Assembly: GCA_937912025.1 (NCBI GenBank)
Contig: CALDOZ010000004.1
Span: 1-58,984 of the forward strand
Reading direction: 5' to 3'
DNA: 58,984 nt
DNA from: an uncultured Clostridia bacterium
GTDB taxonomy: Bacteria > Bacillota > Clostridia > Christensenellales > Borkfalkiaceae
The position numbers and the translations under genes are program-made. Under the pieces are notes generated by a model. The model was not told the origin of the DNA, did no database searches, and worked only from the letters and a program-made list of their open reading frames with translations. Every line of letters begins with the position of its first letter. The stretch's first letter is position 1. Positions 50,148-58,533 of the stretch are shown piece by piece.

Positions 50148-50732
50148 TTATTCTCCTTTAATAATTTCATTAATTTCTTGGCAGTTTTTAACGATATCCC
50201 CTTTCATCATCCAACTACCGCCAACGGCGTAAATTTTATCGCAATCTAAAAATTCTTTAAGGTTAGTTGCGTCAACGCCACCCGTTGGTAAAAATTTAAT
50301 TTGTGGAAAAGGACCAGCCAAAGCCTTAATTGCTTTAAGCCCGCCGTACACTTGCGCTGGGAAAAATTTAACTACGTTTATTCCAAGCGATATTGCTTGC
50401 ATTATTTCAGTTGGAGTTACGCAACCGGGATAATAAGTAATACCGTTTTCTATGCAGTACTTAGCAACTTCAACACTTAAACCTGGCGAAACAATAAATT
50501 TAGCGCCAGCGTCCACCGCGCGTTTTGCCTGTTCTACGTTAATTACAGTACCCGCGCCAATATACATATTGGGAAAAGTTTTTACGCCAAGACGAATAGC
50601 ATCTTCTGCGCATGCCGTTCTAAAAGTAATTTCTGCAACGGGCAAATTGCCGTCGTTTAACGCTTGAAGCGTAGGAATAGTGTCTTGTAGTTGTTTAATT
50701 ACAACAACGGGAACAACTTTTACGTTTTCCAT
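50148..50732 (-). CDS. eda: 2-dehydro-3-deoxyphosphogluconate aldolase
   Basis: A 194-aa class I aldolase splitting KDPG into pyruvate and glyceraldehyde 3-phosphate. AEITFRTACAEDAI contains the family Glu/Arg, PNMYIGAGTVINVEQAKRAV is the conserved phosphate-site region, and the Schiff-base lysine is in NVVKFFPAQ (K122). Slightly short but complete. Paired with kdgK. It is preceded by a terminator for the upstream gene, so it probably has its own promoter in 50733-50855. Confidence 0.92.
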   Translation of the reverse strand: MENVKVVPVVVIKQLQDTIPTLQALNDGNLPVAEITFRTACAEDAIRLGVKTFPNMYIGAGTVINVEQAKRAVDAGAKFIVSPGLSVEVAKYCIENGITYYPGCVTPTEIMQAISLGINVVKFFPAQVYGGLKAIKALAGPFPQIKFLPTGGVDATNLKEFLDCDKIYAVGGSWMMKGDIVKNCQEINEIIKGE

Positions 50733-50856
50733 AAAATACCCCTTATTTTTTCTTGTTAAATTTATTTTAATATATTTTTTTGATTTTGTCTTTAAAAATA
50801 TTGATATAAATGCAAATAATTTAAAAAATATTTACTATTTTAACGTTTTTAAAGTA

Positions 50857-50885
50857 AAAAAACGGCTTAATTAACCGTTTTTTTT
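50857..50885 (-). terminator. Terminator of the 50887 oxidoreductase
   Basis: Stem AAAACGGTTAA/TTAAGCCGTTTT type, flanked by T-runs. Confidence 0.8.
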
Positions 50886-50886
50886 A

Positions 50887-51867
50887 CTAAATTTGTATTT
50901 CTTTTCCGTTAGAAGAATACATTGCTAAAATAAGTTTAACAACCTTTCGCGCTTCGTAAAAATCAATAGCAAACTTTTCTCCGCTTTGAACTTTACGGTA
51001 AAAATCGCCTATGAGTTTAACGTGTCCCGTTCCCCAAACTTCTTTACCAATTGCCGATTGCCCATCGCTCTTGGTAATAAATTTACCATTTAAAATAATA
51101 TTATCGGTTGTTATTTGCATAACTTCGTCGTCGGTAGCAAAAGTCATTATTATAGGGAAGGTTTTTTTAGCGGAGTTTGTTGCCGTCATAATAAAATTTC
51201 CGCCGTTACTTAAACTGAACATACCAAACGCGGTGTCTTCAACTTCAATTTCTTTTTTGAGCGAGTGATTATTTATCGTTGCCGTAACGGTCACGGGCAT
51301 TCCGCAAAACCATTGCAACACGTCAAGAGTATGAAGGGCTTGGTTTATCATAACTCCGCCACCTTCAGTAGCCCATTTTCCGCGCCACTCGCCACTTGCG
51401 TAATACTCGGCGTCACGTCGCCAAATTAACGAACCGTAACCACATTTAATTTCTTTATCTTTAAAGTATTCCTTAGCGTATACGATAGCATCGTTATACC
51501 TATTTTGTTGACACACGCCAAGTTGAGCCTTGCTATTTTGTACGGCAATTTCTATTTGGCTAAGTTGCTCTTTAGATATTGCAACCGGTTTTTCACTTAA
51601 TACGTTTACGTTTTTGTTAAGAGCGTAAATTATCATTGGCGCGTGAAGATAGTGCGGAGTGCATATATGCACGCTATCAAGATTTTCGCTATCTATCATT
51701 TGCTTGTAATCGGTATAAACGTTAGCGTTTAAATTGTAATTTTTAATTGCGATTTGACATTTTTGAGGCACTATATCGCATAGCGCCACTATTTGATGAT
51801 TGTTCTCAATAAGAGCGTCGATATGAAGTTTTGAAATTTCGCCTAAACCTATAATTGCTACTTTCAT
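50887..51867 (-). CDS. Gfo/Idh/MocA family oxidoreductase
   Basis: A 326-aa NAD(P)-dependent dehydrogenase: VAIIGLGEISKLHIDAL, CTPHYLHAPM, SEKPVAISKEQL (family EKP signature) and GGGVMINQALHTLDVLQWF with the catalytic-site residues. Typical length. A separate promoter with a long inverted repeat lies upstream. Probably acts on a sugar acid or sugar in the uronate cluster; substrate is not predictable. Confidence 0.87.
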   Translation of the reverse strand: MKVAIIGLGEISKLHIDALIENNHQIVALCDIVPQKCQIAIKNYNLNANVYTDYKQMIDSENLDSVHICTPHYLHAPMIIYALNKNVNVLSEKPVAISKEQLSQIEIAVQNSKAQLGVCQQNRYNDAIVYAKEYFKDKEIKCGYGSLIWRRDAEYYASGEWRGKWATEGGGVMINQALHTLDVLQWFCGMPVTVTATINNHSLKKEIEVEDTAFGMFSLSNGGNFIMTATNSAKKTFPIIMTFATDDEVMQITTDNIILNGKFITKSDGQSAIGKEVWGTGHVKLIGDFYRKVQSGEKFAIDFYEARKVVKLILAMYSSNGKEIQI

Positions 51868-51899
51868 AACATACCTTTTTTTAGTTTTTTGTTTTATTG

Positions 51900-51951
51900 T
51901 GCAATATTTTTTAAAAAAAATGAATTGTTTTTATTATATAAAAATATTGCA
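51900..51951. promoter_or_regulatory. Inverted-repeat operator at the 50887 promoter
   Basis: TGCAATATTTTT (51900-51911) and AAAAATATTGCA (51940-51951) are perfect 12-bp inverted copies 28 bp apart, flanking a likely -10 TATAAT on the minus strand. The regulator is unknown. Confidence 0.55.
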
Positions 51952-51979
51952 AAAACTAAACTGCTGTAATTTTTATAAA

Positions 51980-53158
51980 TCACTTCTTTTCTTTTACTAA
52001 ACTACCGTAAGTGTTTTCCGTATCAAGCACCGTTTCAACAACGTTTTGTTTACGGCGCGATACGGCAATGCGCTTTTTGAGTTCTTCATAATAAAGGTCT
52101 TCGTCAATAGGAATGGTAACTTCTTTATCAAGCCAAGTTGAAAGGAGCATAGCGTCCATAAGTTCAACGCCGTTAATTCCTTCCGTTCCGTCAACGAAAA
52201 GTTTTTCTTTTTTGAGTATTGCGTTTGTAAAGTTGCGACAAATACCTATATGTTGTAAATTTTCGCCGTCAGTTTCAACGATAATTTTTTGGCATTCAGG
52301 ATTACCAAACCCGTTTTGAGAAGTTTTTATATAATTTGTAAGGTCTTCGGTTTTGTACCAAATAAGTTCGTCGCCCTCGGCGGTAAGTTTACCTTTTGTG
52401 CCTGAAATTTCAAAGCGGTTTGTTCCTGGATATTCGCCCGTAGTAGTTATAAATACGCCAGTCGCTCCGTTTTCGTATTCAAAATATGCGGTAACGTCGT
52501 CTTCCACTTCTATATCGTGCCACTTTCCAAAATGACAAAACGAACGTACTTTTTTAGGGTTTGCGCCAACAATCCAACTTATAAGGTCTAATTGGTGCGG
52601 ACATTGATTGAAAAGAACTCCACCGCCTTCGCCAGACCAAGTTCCACGCCAATCTCCGCTATCGTAATAAATTTGCGTTCTAAACCAAGTAGTTATAATC
52701 CAGTTTACACGAGTAATCTCACCAATACCGCCGCCCATTATAATTTCACGCATTTTTCTATAAATACAGTTAGTGCGTTGATTAAACATCATAGTAAACA
52801 AGCCTTTTGAAGTTTTTGCTACTTCCATCATTTCTTTTACTTGTTTAGTGTAAACGCCGGCAGGCTTTTCGCAAATAACGTTAAGCCCTTTTTTGAGCGC
52901 TTCAATAACAATAGACGGATGGTCGTAATGAGGCACGGCAACTAAAACGGCGTCAACGTCAGCGTTATTTATAAGGTCGCTTGCCGAATAGTATTTTTCA
53001 AAATTAACGTCTGGATATTTGCTTTGAATTCTTTCTACTCTATCTTTTTTAACGTCTGCAATAGCCGTAACGGTTGCTTCGGGAACTTTACCCGTCATAA
53101 AATTACCAATATGCCCAGTTCCCATATTTCCAAGTCCTATAATACCGTATTTTACCAT
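51980..53158 (-). CDS. Gfo/Idh/MocA family oxidoreductase
   Basis: A 392-aa NAD(P)-dependent dehydrogenase. YGIIGLGNMGTGHIGNF is the Rossmann loop, VPHYDHPSIV and CEKPAGVYTKQV the family signature, and GGGVLFNQCPHQLDLISWIVG the active-site helix. It is about 35 residues longer than most relatives at the C-terminus. It lies in one operon with the two TIM-barrel genes upstream (12-bp gap). Probably works on the same substrate as those isomerases. Confidence 0.88.
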   Translation of the reverse strand: MVKYGIIGLGNMGTGHIGNFMTGKVPEATVTAIADVKKDRVERIQSKYPDVNFEKYYSASDLINNADVDAVLVAVPHYDHPSIVIEALKKGLNVICEKPAGVYTKQVKEMMEVAKTSKGLFTMMFNQRTNCIYRKMREIIMGGGIGEITRVNWIITTWFRTQIYYDSGDWRGTWSGEGGGVLFNQCPHQLDLISWIVGANPKKVRSFCHFGKWHDIEVEDDVTAYFEYENGATGVFITTTGEYPGTNRFEISGTKGKLTAEGDELIWYKTEDLTNYIKTSQNGFGNPECQKIIVETDGENLQHIGICRNFTNAILKKEKLFVDGTEGINGVELMDAMLLSTWLDKEVTIPIDEDLYYEELKKRIAVSRRKQNVVETVLDTENTYGSLVKEKK

Positions 53159-53170
53159 ATTAATCTCCTT

Positions 53171-53953
53171 TTAATTCAATATTGAATTTAAATAATCAAT
53201 ACTCTTTTTTACTTCTTCAAGAGTATTTGGTTTTAAAGCGGCGTTGTCTTGCTCGACTATAACGTACTCAGCCCCTGCTTTTTTAACGGCGTTATATATT
53301 CTTGCAAAATCTAAAGTACCGTCTCCACACGCGCATTCTTCGTTAACGTGCGACGGTTGAGTTCCTTTTTCGCCGTTTACTACTACTTTGTGGTCCTTAA
53401 AATGAACGCATTGAACTCTACCTGAAATTTTTTCAATTACGTCGTAAATATCAACGCCACCACGATAAACCCAATAAGTATCGAGAGTAAAGTTTACGTT
53501 CTTTGCGTTTTCTATAATATAGTCGTACCACGTTTTTTTGTTCGGTTGCGTTTGAAATTCGTGCATGTGGTTGTGATAGAAAAATTCCATTTGATTATCT
53601 TTTATAATTTTTGCTTTTTTATTAAGAGCGTCTATAACGGACTTAAAGACTTCAAAATCTCTACCCGCATCGTCAAAAATTCCGCCAATTCCTATATAAT
53701 TACAACCTATTTGCTTATGCTCTAAAATGACTTTATCAAGTTCGTTTAAAATTCTATCGCTTGAAACGTGAGTAAGTTTAACGGGAAGCCCCACTTCTTT
53801 GAGTTGACGTTTTATCCAATCAACGTGAATAGGTAGCCCCGAATATTGAATAAACGAATAACCGTACTCTTTTAGCGTTTTACAAGTGTTAACAAACTCG
53901 TCTTCCGTTTGAATAAGATTTCTAATAGAATATAAATTTAAACCTATTTGCAT
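53171..53953 (-). CDS. Sugar phosphate isomerase/epimerase (TIM barrel)
   Basis: A 260-aa xylose-isomerase-like TIM barrel starting MQIGLNLYSIRNLIQTEDEF. Metal ligands are indicated by MEFFYHNHMHEFQ (about 125-137), FTLDTYWVYRGG (about 160), VHFKDHK (about 184) and VEQDNAAL near the end. The start at 53953 follows AAGGAGG. It begins 1 bp after the upstream isomerase stop. Part of the AraC-regulated operon. Confidence 0.85.
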   Translation of the reverse strand: MQIGLNLYSIRNLIQTEDEFVNTCKTLKEYGYSFIQYSGLPIHVDWIKRQLKEVGLPVKLTHVSSDRILNELDKVILEHKQIGCNYIGIGGIFDDAGRDFEVFKSVIDALNKKAKIIKDNQMEFFYHNHMHEFQTQPNKKTWYDYIIENAKNVNFTLDTYWVYRGGVDIYDVIEKISGRVQCVHFKDHKVVVNGEKGTQPSHVNEECACGDGTLDFARIYNAVKKAGAEYVIVEQDNAALKPNTLEEVKKSIDYLNSILN

Positions 53954-53954
53954 A

Positions 53955-54812
53955 TTATTTTTCCTCCTTAAACGCGCCGTTAATTTCAACGTAGTCGTTT
54001 TTTAAAATAATGTTTTTAAGCGAAGTAACTGCAAAATCAAACGCTTGACGGTTTGAATTAAACTCAAACTTATTTTTCATTTGGGTATTATCAATATTGC
54101 CGTACCCACTAAAAATTTTAAGGTGCGGTTCTACCGTTAAAACGACGTCTTTGCCCCTTACCGCTTTTATAAGCCCGTCGATATCGCCGTCGCCGTAACC
54201 GGACGGAACTAACTGTTCAGTTTTTGAAATTACGTCTTTAATATGAAAATATTCCGTGTAATCTATAGTTTTTTTAAGAGCCTCGCTTGCGTTTTCTCTG
54301 CATTGAAGATAGTTTGCAGGGTCGTAAACGAGTTTTATAGACGGAACGCTTTTTGCAATTTCTAAAACTCTGTCTATACTGTCGCCATAAATTTCCTTTT
54401 CATTTTCGTGACAAAAAAGTAAGCCGTTTTGAGTTGCTAAATTGCCTATAACGTTTAAGCGTTTTAACACTTCTTCTTTATTTTGATAAGCGTTAAAAAA
54501 ACTAAAACCCCTAATGCGTTTAGCCGAAAACATTTTTGCAATTTCAAAAATTCTCTCAACTTTTTCGAGGTGTTTTTCAAAATTTTCATTAATATCTACT
54601 TTGCCGAGCGGTGAGCCAATCGACCATACTTTTATGCCGTTTTCATCAAGTTGACGCTTGTAGCAAGCAACGTCGTCGTCGCTAAAATCGAGAACGTTTT
54701 TACCGTCAACGTTACGAATTTCAATATAGCCGATATTATTACTTTTTAGCGCGTCTATTTGACTTAGTAAAGACTCGCCAGCCTCGTCGGCAAAAGCGCA
54801 AAGTTTAATCAT
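53955..54812 (-). CDS. Sugar phosphate isomerase/epimerase (TIM barrel), second
   Basis: A 285-aa TIM barrel of the same superfamily as its neighbour but clearly divergent: YIEIRNVDGKNVLDFS, CHENEKEIYGDS (ligand Glu, about 140), VYDPANYLQCREN (about 172), YFHIKDV (about 197) and LTVEPHLKIF. First gene of the operon, with a TATAAT promoter at 54841 and AraC-type direct repeats just upstream. Confidence 0.84.
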   Translation of the reverse strand: MIKLCAFADEAGESLLSQIDALKSNNIGYIEIRNVDGKNVLDFSDDDVACYKRQLDENGIKVWSIGSPLGKVDINENFEKHLEKVERIFEIAKMFSAKRIRGFSFFNAYQNKEEVLKRLNVIGNLATQNGLLFCHENEKEIYGDSIDRVLEIAKSVPSIKLVYDPANYLQCRENASEALKKTIDYTEYFHIKDVISKTEQLVPSGYGDGDIDGLIKAVRGKDVVLTVEPHLKIFSGYGNIDNTQMKNKFEFNSNRQAFDFAVTSLKNIILKNDYVEINGAFKEEK

Positions 54813-54840
54813 AATAACTCCTTTTACATTTGATAATTTT

Positions 54841-54906
54841 ATTATACATTAGCACAAAATAAAATCAATTACGCTTTTTGCTAAAAAACATTGCAATTCT
54901 TGCTAA
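54841..54906 (-). promoter_or_regulatory. AraC-regulated promoter
   Basis: TTGATT (54863-54868), 16 bp, TATAAT (54841-54846) on the minus strand. TTGCTAA is repeated at 54878-54884 and 54900-54906, 22 bp apart, immediately upstream of the -35: the classical placement for an AraC-type activator. Confidence 0.65.
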
Positions 54907-54948
54907 TGCGTCGTATAATAATTATATAAACTTAAACAAGGTAAGCAA

Positions 54949-55743
54949 ATGACTAAAATTAAACATATAAGATTTAACAAAACAACGTATAATCATACCG
55001 TTTCAAGCGCAACGCAAGGGGCGTATATATCTAACCACGTTCATACCCAATTTGAAATAATGCTATTCGTTTCAGGAGATGCCGATTACGTTGTTGAAAA
55101 TCAACGATACGAATTATCGCCTTATAGTTTAATTATAACTAAGCCCACAGAGTACCATTTTTTATATTTTAAAAAAGCAACTAACGCTTATGAAAGATAC
55201 TGGCTTCAATTTGATATTGACGACTTTCCTAAAGAAATTGCAACTAAAATAATAAGCGGTAGCGGTGTTATTCAACTTGACTACAACAATCGAATAAGTA
55301 AACTTTTTAGAATAATTGAGGAGTATGCTTTAATTTTTTCTCCAGAAAAATACCCCGAATTTTTTAACGGATTGTTTACTGAAATTATTTTTATACTTTC
55401 GCTTGAAGTAGAAAATAACGACGTTGTAACCATTCAAGAAGCGGACGAGACTACGGCGAAAATTTTAAAATATATAAACGAACATATTACCGAGCCGTTG
55501 TCCGTACAAAAAATTGCCGACGCGCTATTTATCTCTTCGTCGACGCTATGCCATAAGTTTTCTGAGTATATGAAAACGGGCGTTATGAAATACGTTAAGA
55601 AAAAGAAAATTTATTACGCTGAAAAAATGCTACGTCAAGGCGTAAAGCCTACGGTAACTGCAACCTTACTAGGTTACGGCGATTATTCTTCTTTTTATAG
55701 AGCGTATAAAGAAGTTTTCGGCGCTCCGCCAAAACACCGCTAA
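54949..55743 (+). CDS. AraC-family transcriptional regulator
   Basis: A 264-aa regulator. A cupin sensor domain (about 15-140; NHVHTQFEIMLFVSGDADYV, LIITKPTEYHFLYF) is followed by two HTH motifs (about 165-264; LSVQKIADALFISSSTLCHK, VTATLLGYGDYSSFYRAYKE). Divergent from the isomerase-oxidoreductase operon and its likely activator. AAGG-type ribosome site. Confidence 0.9.
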   Translation: MTKIKHIRFNKTTYNHTVSSATQGAYISNHVHTQFEIMLFVSGDADYVVENQRYELSPYSLIITKPTEYHFLYFKKATNAYERYWLQFDIDDFPKEIATKIISGSGVIQLDYNNRISKLFRIIEEYALIFSPEKYPEFFNGLFTEIIFILSLEVENNDVVTIQEADETTAKILKYINEHITEPLSVQKIADALFISSSTLCHKFSEYMKTGVMKYVKKKKIYYAEKMLRQGVKPTVTATLLGYGDYSSFYRAYKEVFGAPPKHR

Positions 55744-55822
55744 TAATTTTTATGTATTATAAAGCGTTTAGCGTTGTATTTAATCAACTTTAATATATTA
55801 ATGAAAATTTATTTATAATTTT

Positions 55823-55849
55823 AGCCCACTTTTATAGGTGGGCTTTTTT
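55823..55849 (+). terminator. Terminator of the second AraC gene
   Basis: Stem AGCCCAC/GTGGGCT followed by TTTTT. Confidence 0.85.
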
Positions 55850-55899
55850 GTTGTTTAAATTTTTATTAAGCCGTCAATAATTTATACGGAGGTAGGAAT

Positions 55900-57144
55900 A
55901 TGAATCCTTTTGAATATAAACCAAAACAGAAAAATCAATACTACAGTTTAAGCTCGTTAGCACTTAAAAGTTATGATAAGTACGAGACTGACCCCTATAC
56001 CAAGACGCGTATAATTTTAATGAACGGCACGGAATTTGAGTCCAACTGGTTTTACCATCAGTTTGCTAGACATTGCCGTAATAAAGAAATTTTGACGGCG
56101 ATTGCCGAAATACGCCGTAGCGAACAGCAACAACAAAAACGCATTGGCTCGCTTAAACCCATTAACGAAAGTATACTTGAAACAACTCTTTCGTACGAGC
56201 AACTTGCCGTTGACCTTACAGCAATTTTAGCCAAGCGCGAAAAAGATAGCGTAGTTAAAAATCAGTTAGATTTTGCTTTGCTTGAAGACTTCGACCACTT
56301 GTACCGCTTTACTAATATGCTTGAAATGGACGAAAAACAAAATTATAAAAAACTTATTGGTAGTTATACTGAAATTACCCCGGGTAGACCTACTATTGCC
56401 GAACACCGTCCGCCTGTTGTCGACTTAAAAGCGCCTATAAACGCTTGCATTGCAGACCCTCTTACAAAACTTAACGTTTGTATTATAACGGCGGCGGAAC
56501 AACAAACGATGAATTATTATATGAACGTTGCAGGCTTTTATCATAAAGAACACGGCAGACGTTTATTTAGTGAAATTGCTATGATTGAAGAACAACACGT
56601 TTCGGGCTATGAAAGTTTAAAAGACCCTACAAAATCGTGGCTAGAATGCGCGCTTATGAACGAGTATACCGAATGTTATTTGTATTATTCGTGCTATAAA
56701 ACTGAAAAGGACGAAAAAATTAAAGAAGTGTGGGAGCGCCACTTCGAAAACGAAGTTTACCACCTTAGAATTATTAGCGACCTTTTACAAAAATTTGAAG
56801 GCAAGCATTATAAAGAAGAAATTCCTTTCCCAGAATTTCCTGAACTTCTTGATTTTAGCGAAAATAAAAAATATATACGCGAAGTGTTGCAAAACGTTAG
56901 ACTTGCAACTGACGGAACTATATATCCTAATATTGACGATTTGCCTAATACTCACCCATTCTTCAAATACCAAAAGGCAGTTGTAGGCTCTAACCCTGAT
57001 AAAATTCCAAGCCATAAAATTATGAAAGATTATATATCTAAATTTGGCGAAGATTTGCGTTTTGAAACTGCTCCTCACCCTATTCCTGTACTTCGTGATA
57101 AAACGGTAGACAATTATGAAATAGCAAGAGTAAAAGGAAAATAA
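55900..57144 (+). CDS. Ferritin-like (diiron-type) protein, possibly duplicated fold
   Basis: A 414-aa soluble, mostly helical protein. Ligand-like motifs occur in two sets: in the first half IRRSEQQQ, SYEQLAVDL and LLEDFDHL; in the second AAEQQTMNYY, MIEEQHVSGYESL (E-E-Q-H) and HFENEVYHLRII (E-V-Y-H). This is the spacing of two ferritin-like four-helix bundles, of which the second looks the more complete. No exact family recognised; an oxygen- or metal-handling role is inferred. A GGAGG site precedes it; single gene. Confidence 0.7.
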   Translation: MNPFEYKPKQKNQYYSLSSLALKSYDKYETDPYTKTRIILMNGTEFESNWFYHQFARHCRNKEILTAIAEIRRSEQQQQKRIGSLKPINESILETTLSYEQLAVDLTAILAKREKDSVVKNQLDFALLEDFDHLYRFTNMLEMDEKQNYKKLIGSYTEITPGRPTIAEHRPPVVDLKAPINACIADPLTKLNVCIITAAEQQTMNYYMNVAGFYHKEHGRRLFSEIAMIEEQHVSGYESLKDPTKSWLECALMNEYTECYLYYSCYKTEKDEKIKEVWERHFENEVYHLRIISDLLQKFEGKHYKEEIPFPEFPELLDFSENKKYIREVLQNVRLATDGTIYPNIDDLPNTHPFFKYQKAVVGSNPDKIPSHKIMKDYISKFGEDLRFETAPHPIPVLRDKTVDNYEIARVKGK

Positions 57145-57148
57145 AAAA

Positions 57149-57179
57149 CTCCCCACTATGAAAATTTCATGGTGGGGAT
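57149..57179. terminator. Bidirectional terminator
   Basis: TCCCCAC/GTGGGGA with an inner ATGAAA/TTTCAT stem. T6 on the minus strand, so it mainly serves the cobalamin-transport operon. Confidence 0.85.
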
Positions 57180-57184
57180 TGTAT

Positions 57185-57703
57185 TTATAACTTAACCGCG
57201 CTATAAATTTTATTAAGGGGAATAAAAAATATCGCCACGGTTAGCGTTACGCATATTATTTGCGTTATTAATGTAGGTACGCTTGCAATAAAATACGTTT
57301 TAGTTGCGTTTAACGTAAACCCGTAAAAAATGGACGTTATAAGCACGTCTATAAATGTAAAAAGCACTGTAAAAAGTATGGCAAACAGCGTTACTGCTAT
57401 GAGTTTTTTTAAGTTTATAGTTTTAGAAAATTTCCTGCCTAAAAGCCCAAAAAAGAGCGCTAAACAGTTGTAATAAATTAAATAAAGTATAATTATGTTT
57501 GGAAAAAACCCAAATAAAATACACCTTATAAGCGAAAACGACGTTGCTACTATAACTCCACGGTAAGCGCCAAAATAATAACAAAAACTTACCATTAACA
57601 CCGTTACTATTTCTATCCCGCTAATTCCGCTTAAAACAAATTGTCCGCCTATAAGTAAAGCAACGAATACGCCGAGCGTTGCTATTTCTTTTGCCGTTTT
57701 CAT
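57185..57703 (-). CDS. ECF transporter S component, probably for cobalamin
   Basis: A 172-aa membrane protein with about six helices in the pattern of ECF S components (MKTAKEIATLGVFVALLIGGQ; FCYYFGAYRGVIVATSFSLI). These bind a vitamin and dock on the shared EcfA-EcfA'-EcfT module, which is not in this window. The cobalamin assignment rests on the riboswitch upstream and on the partner lipoprotein whose stop is one base before its start. Confidence 0.82.
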   Translation of the reverse strand: MKTAKEIATLGVFVALLIGGQFVLSGISGIEIVTVLMVSFCYYFGAYRGVIVATSFSLIRCILFGFFPNIIILYLIYYNCLALFFGLLGRKFSKTINLKKLIAVTLFAILFTVLFTFIDVLITSIFYGFTLNATKTYFIASVPTLITQIICVTLTVAIFFIPLNKIYSAVKL

Positions 57704-57704
57704 A

Positions 57705-58118
57705 TTAGAAAGATTGATATATCCAAATATAACTACAGCCGTCTTTTACAATTAAACTCTCAGCGCCATAGTTTGCTGAATTATACGTTTTATCTTTATA
57801 TTCTATGGTGAAAGCGGACGTAGAATTTTTTTCGCTATAATCGTCGGTATAAAGCATCCAGCAAGCCGACCAATCAGTAGCGTTTTCAATGCCGTTAATT
57901 GCCGTTACCATGCCGTTTTTTATGGTGAACATATTTTTATATTCTTCAAGGCTCGCCATGTAATTTGCTAAGGTTAAGTCCGTTTTGTCTGTTTCAACCT
58001 TGATAACGACGTACTTATCGCTTTCTTTGATAACGAGAGGCTCTTTTTCGCACGCGGTTATAAGCGCTAAGGTAAGCGTTAATAACAAAGTTAACGCTAA
58101 AGTTAAAAGTTTTTTCAT
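57705..58118 (-). CDS. DUF4430 lipoprotein, predicted cobalamin binding
   Basis: A 137-aa lipoprotein (lipobox ALITAC, about residue 23) with a DUF4430 / transcobalamin-C-terminal-like domain: MASLEEYKNMFTIKNG, MVTAINGIENATDWSACWML, YTDDYSEKN, ADYGAESLIVKDG-like end, then YIWIYQS. The same fold forms the C-terminal half of intrinsic factor and transcobalamin. It probably captures cobalamin outside the membrane and passes it to the S component encoded next. Controlled by the riboswitch. Confidence 0.82.
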   Translation of the reverse strand: MKKLLTLALTLLLTLTLALITACEKEPLVIKESDKYVVIKVETDKTDLTLANYMASLEEYKNMFTIKNGMVTAINGIENATDWSACWMLYTDDYSEKNSTSAFTIEYKDKTYNSANYGAESLIVKDGCSYIWIYQSF

Positions 58119-58144
58119 AAATTTTTATACGCCTAAAGTTAGAT

Positions 58145-58179
58145 AAAAAATCCGCGCCGACGAAATAACGACGGCGCGA
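58145..58179 (-). terminator. Riboswitch expression-platform terminator
   Basis: GC-rich stem CGCGCCGTCG/CGACGGCGCG with a 6-nt loop and T6 on the minus strand, between aptamer and gene. It should terminate transcription when cobalamin is bound. Confidence 0.85.
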
Positions 58180-58185
58180 CTTAAA

Positions 58186-58350
58186 ACCTTTATGGCGTAA
58201 TTCTCCTTTGCCCGAAAATTCGTTACTTCCAACCTTTCGTTAGGCATTCCGACTTAATAAAGGCTACCCTTTAAATTACGGTAATGGCTGTTGCTATGGA
58301 TTTTCACCACAATTCCCCTATAAACAAGCTACTTTTTACTCACTTGACCG
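58186..58350 (-). promoter_or_regulatory. Cobalamin riboswitch aptamer
   Basis: The minus strand shows conserved cobalamin-riboswitch segments in order: GGGGAATTGTGGTGAAAATC (GGGAA ... GGTGAAAATCC), AGCAACAGCC, AAAGGGTAGCC and a B12-box-like AGTCGGAATGCCTAACG, followed by a GCAAAGGAG region. The gene order aptamer - terminator - DUF4430 lipoprotein - ECF S component fits vitamin B12 uptake switched off by B12. Confidence 0.88.
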
Positions 58351-58448
58351 AAAAGTTTATTAAGTTAATTAAATTTTAACACTTTTATTTTGTTTAGTCA
58401 ATTTAAAAAATAAATATTTAATTTTAAAAACAAACAAAAGCATTAATA

Positions 58449-58477
58449 TAAAATCGCTCCTTAAAAAAAGAGCGATT
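58449..58477 (-). terminator. Second terminator downstream of the last XRE gene
   Basis: AAAATCGCTC/GAGCGATTTT stem, beyond the hairpin at 58505. Confidence 0.7.
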
Positions 58478-58504
58478 TTAGTGTATATTATTTTATATGA
58501 AACT

Positions 58505-58532
58505 GCGTGGAATATTTCCACGCAGTTTTAAA
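58505..58532 (-). terminator. Terminator of the 58534 XRE gene
   Basis: ACTGCGTGGAAA/TTTCCACGCAGT palindrome, abutting the stop codon. Confidence 0.8.
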
Positions 58533-58533
58533 A

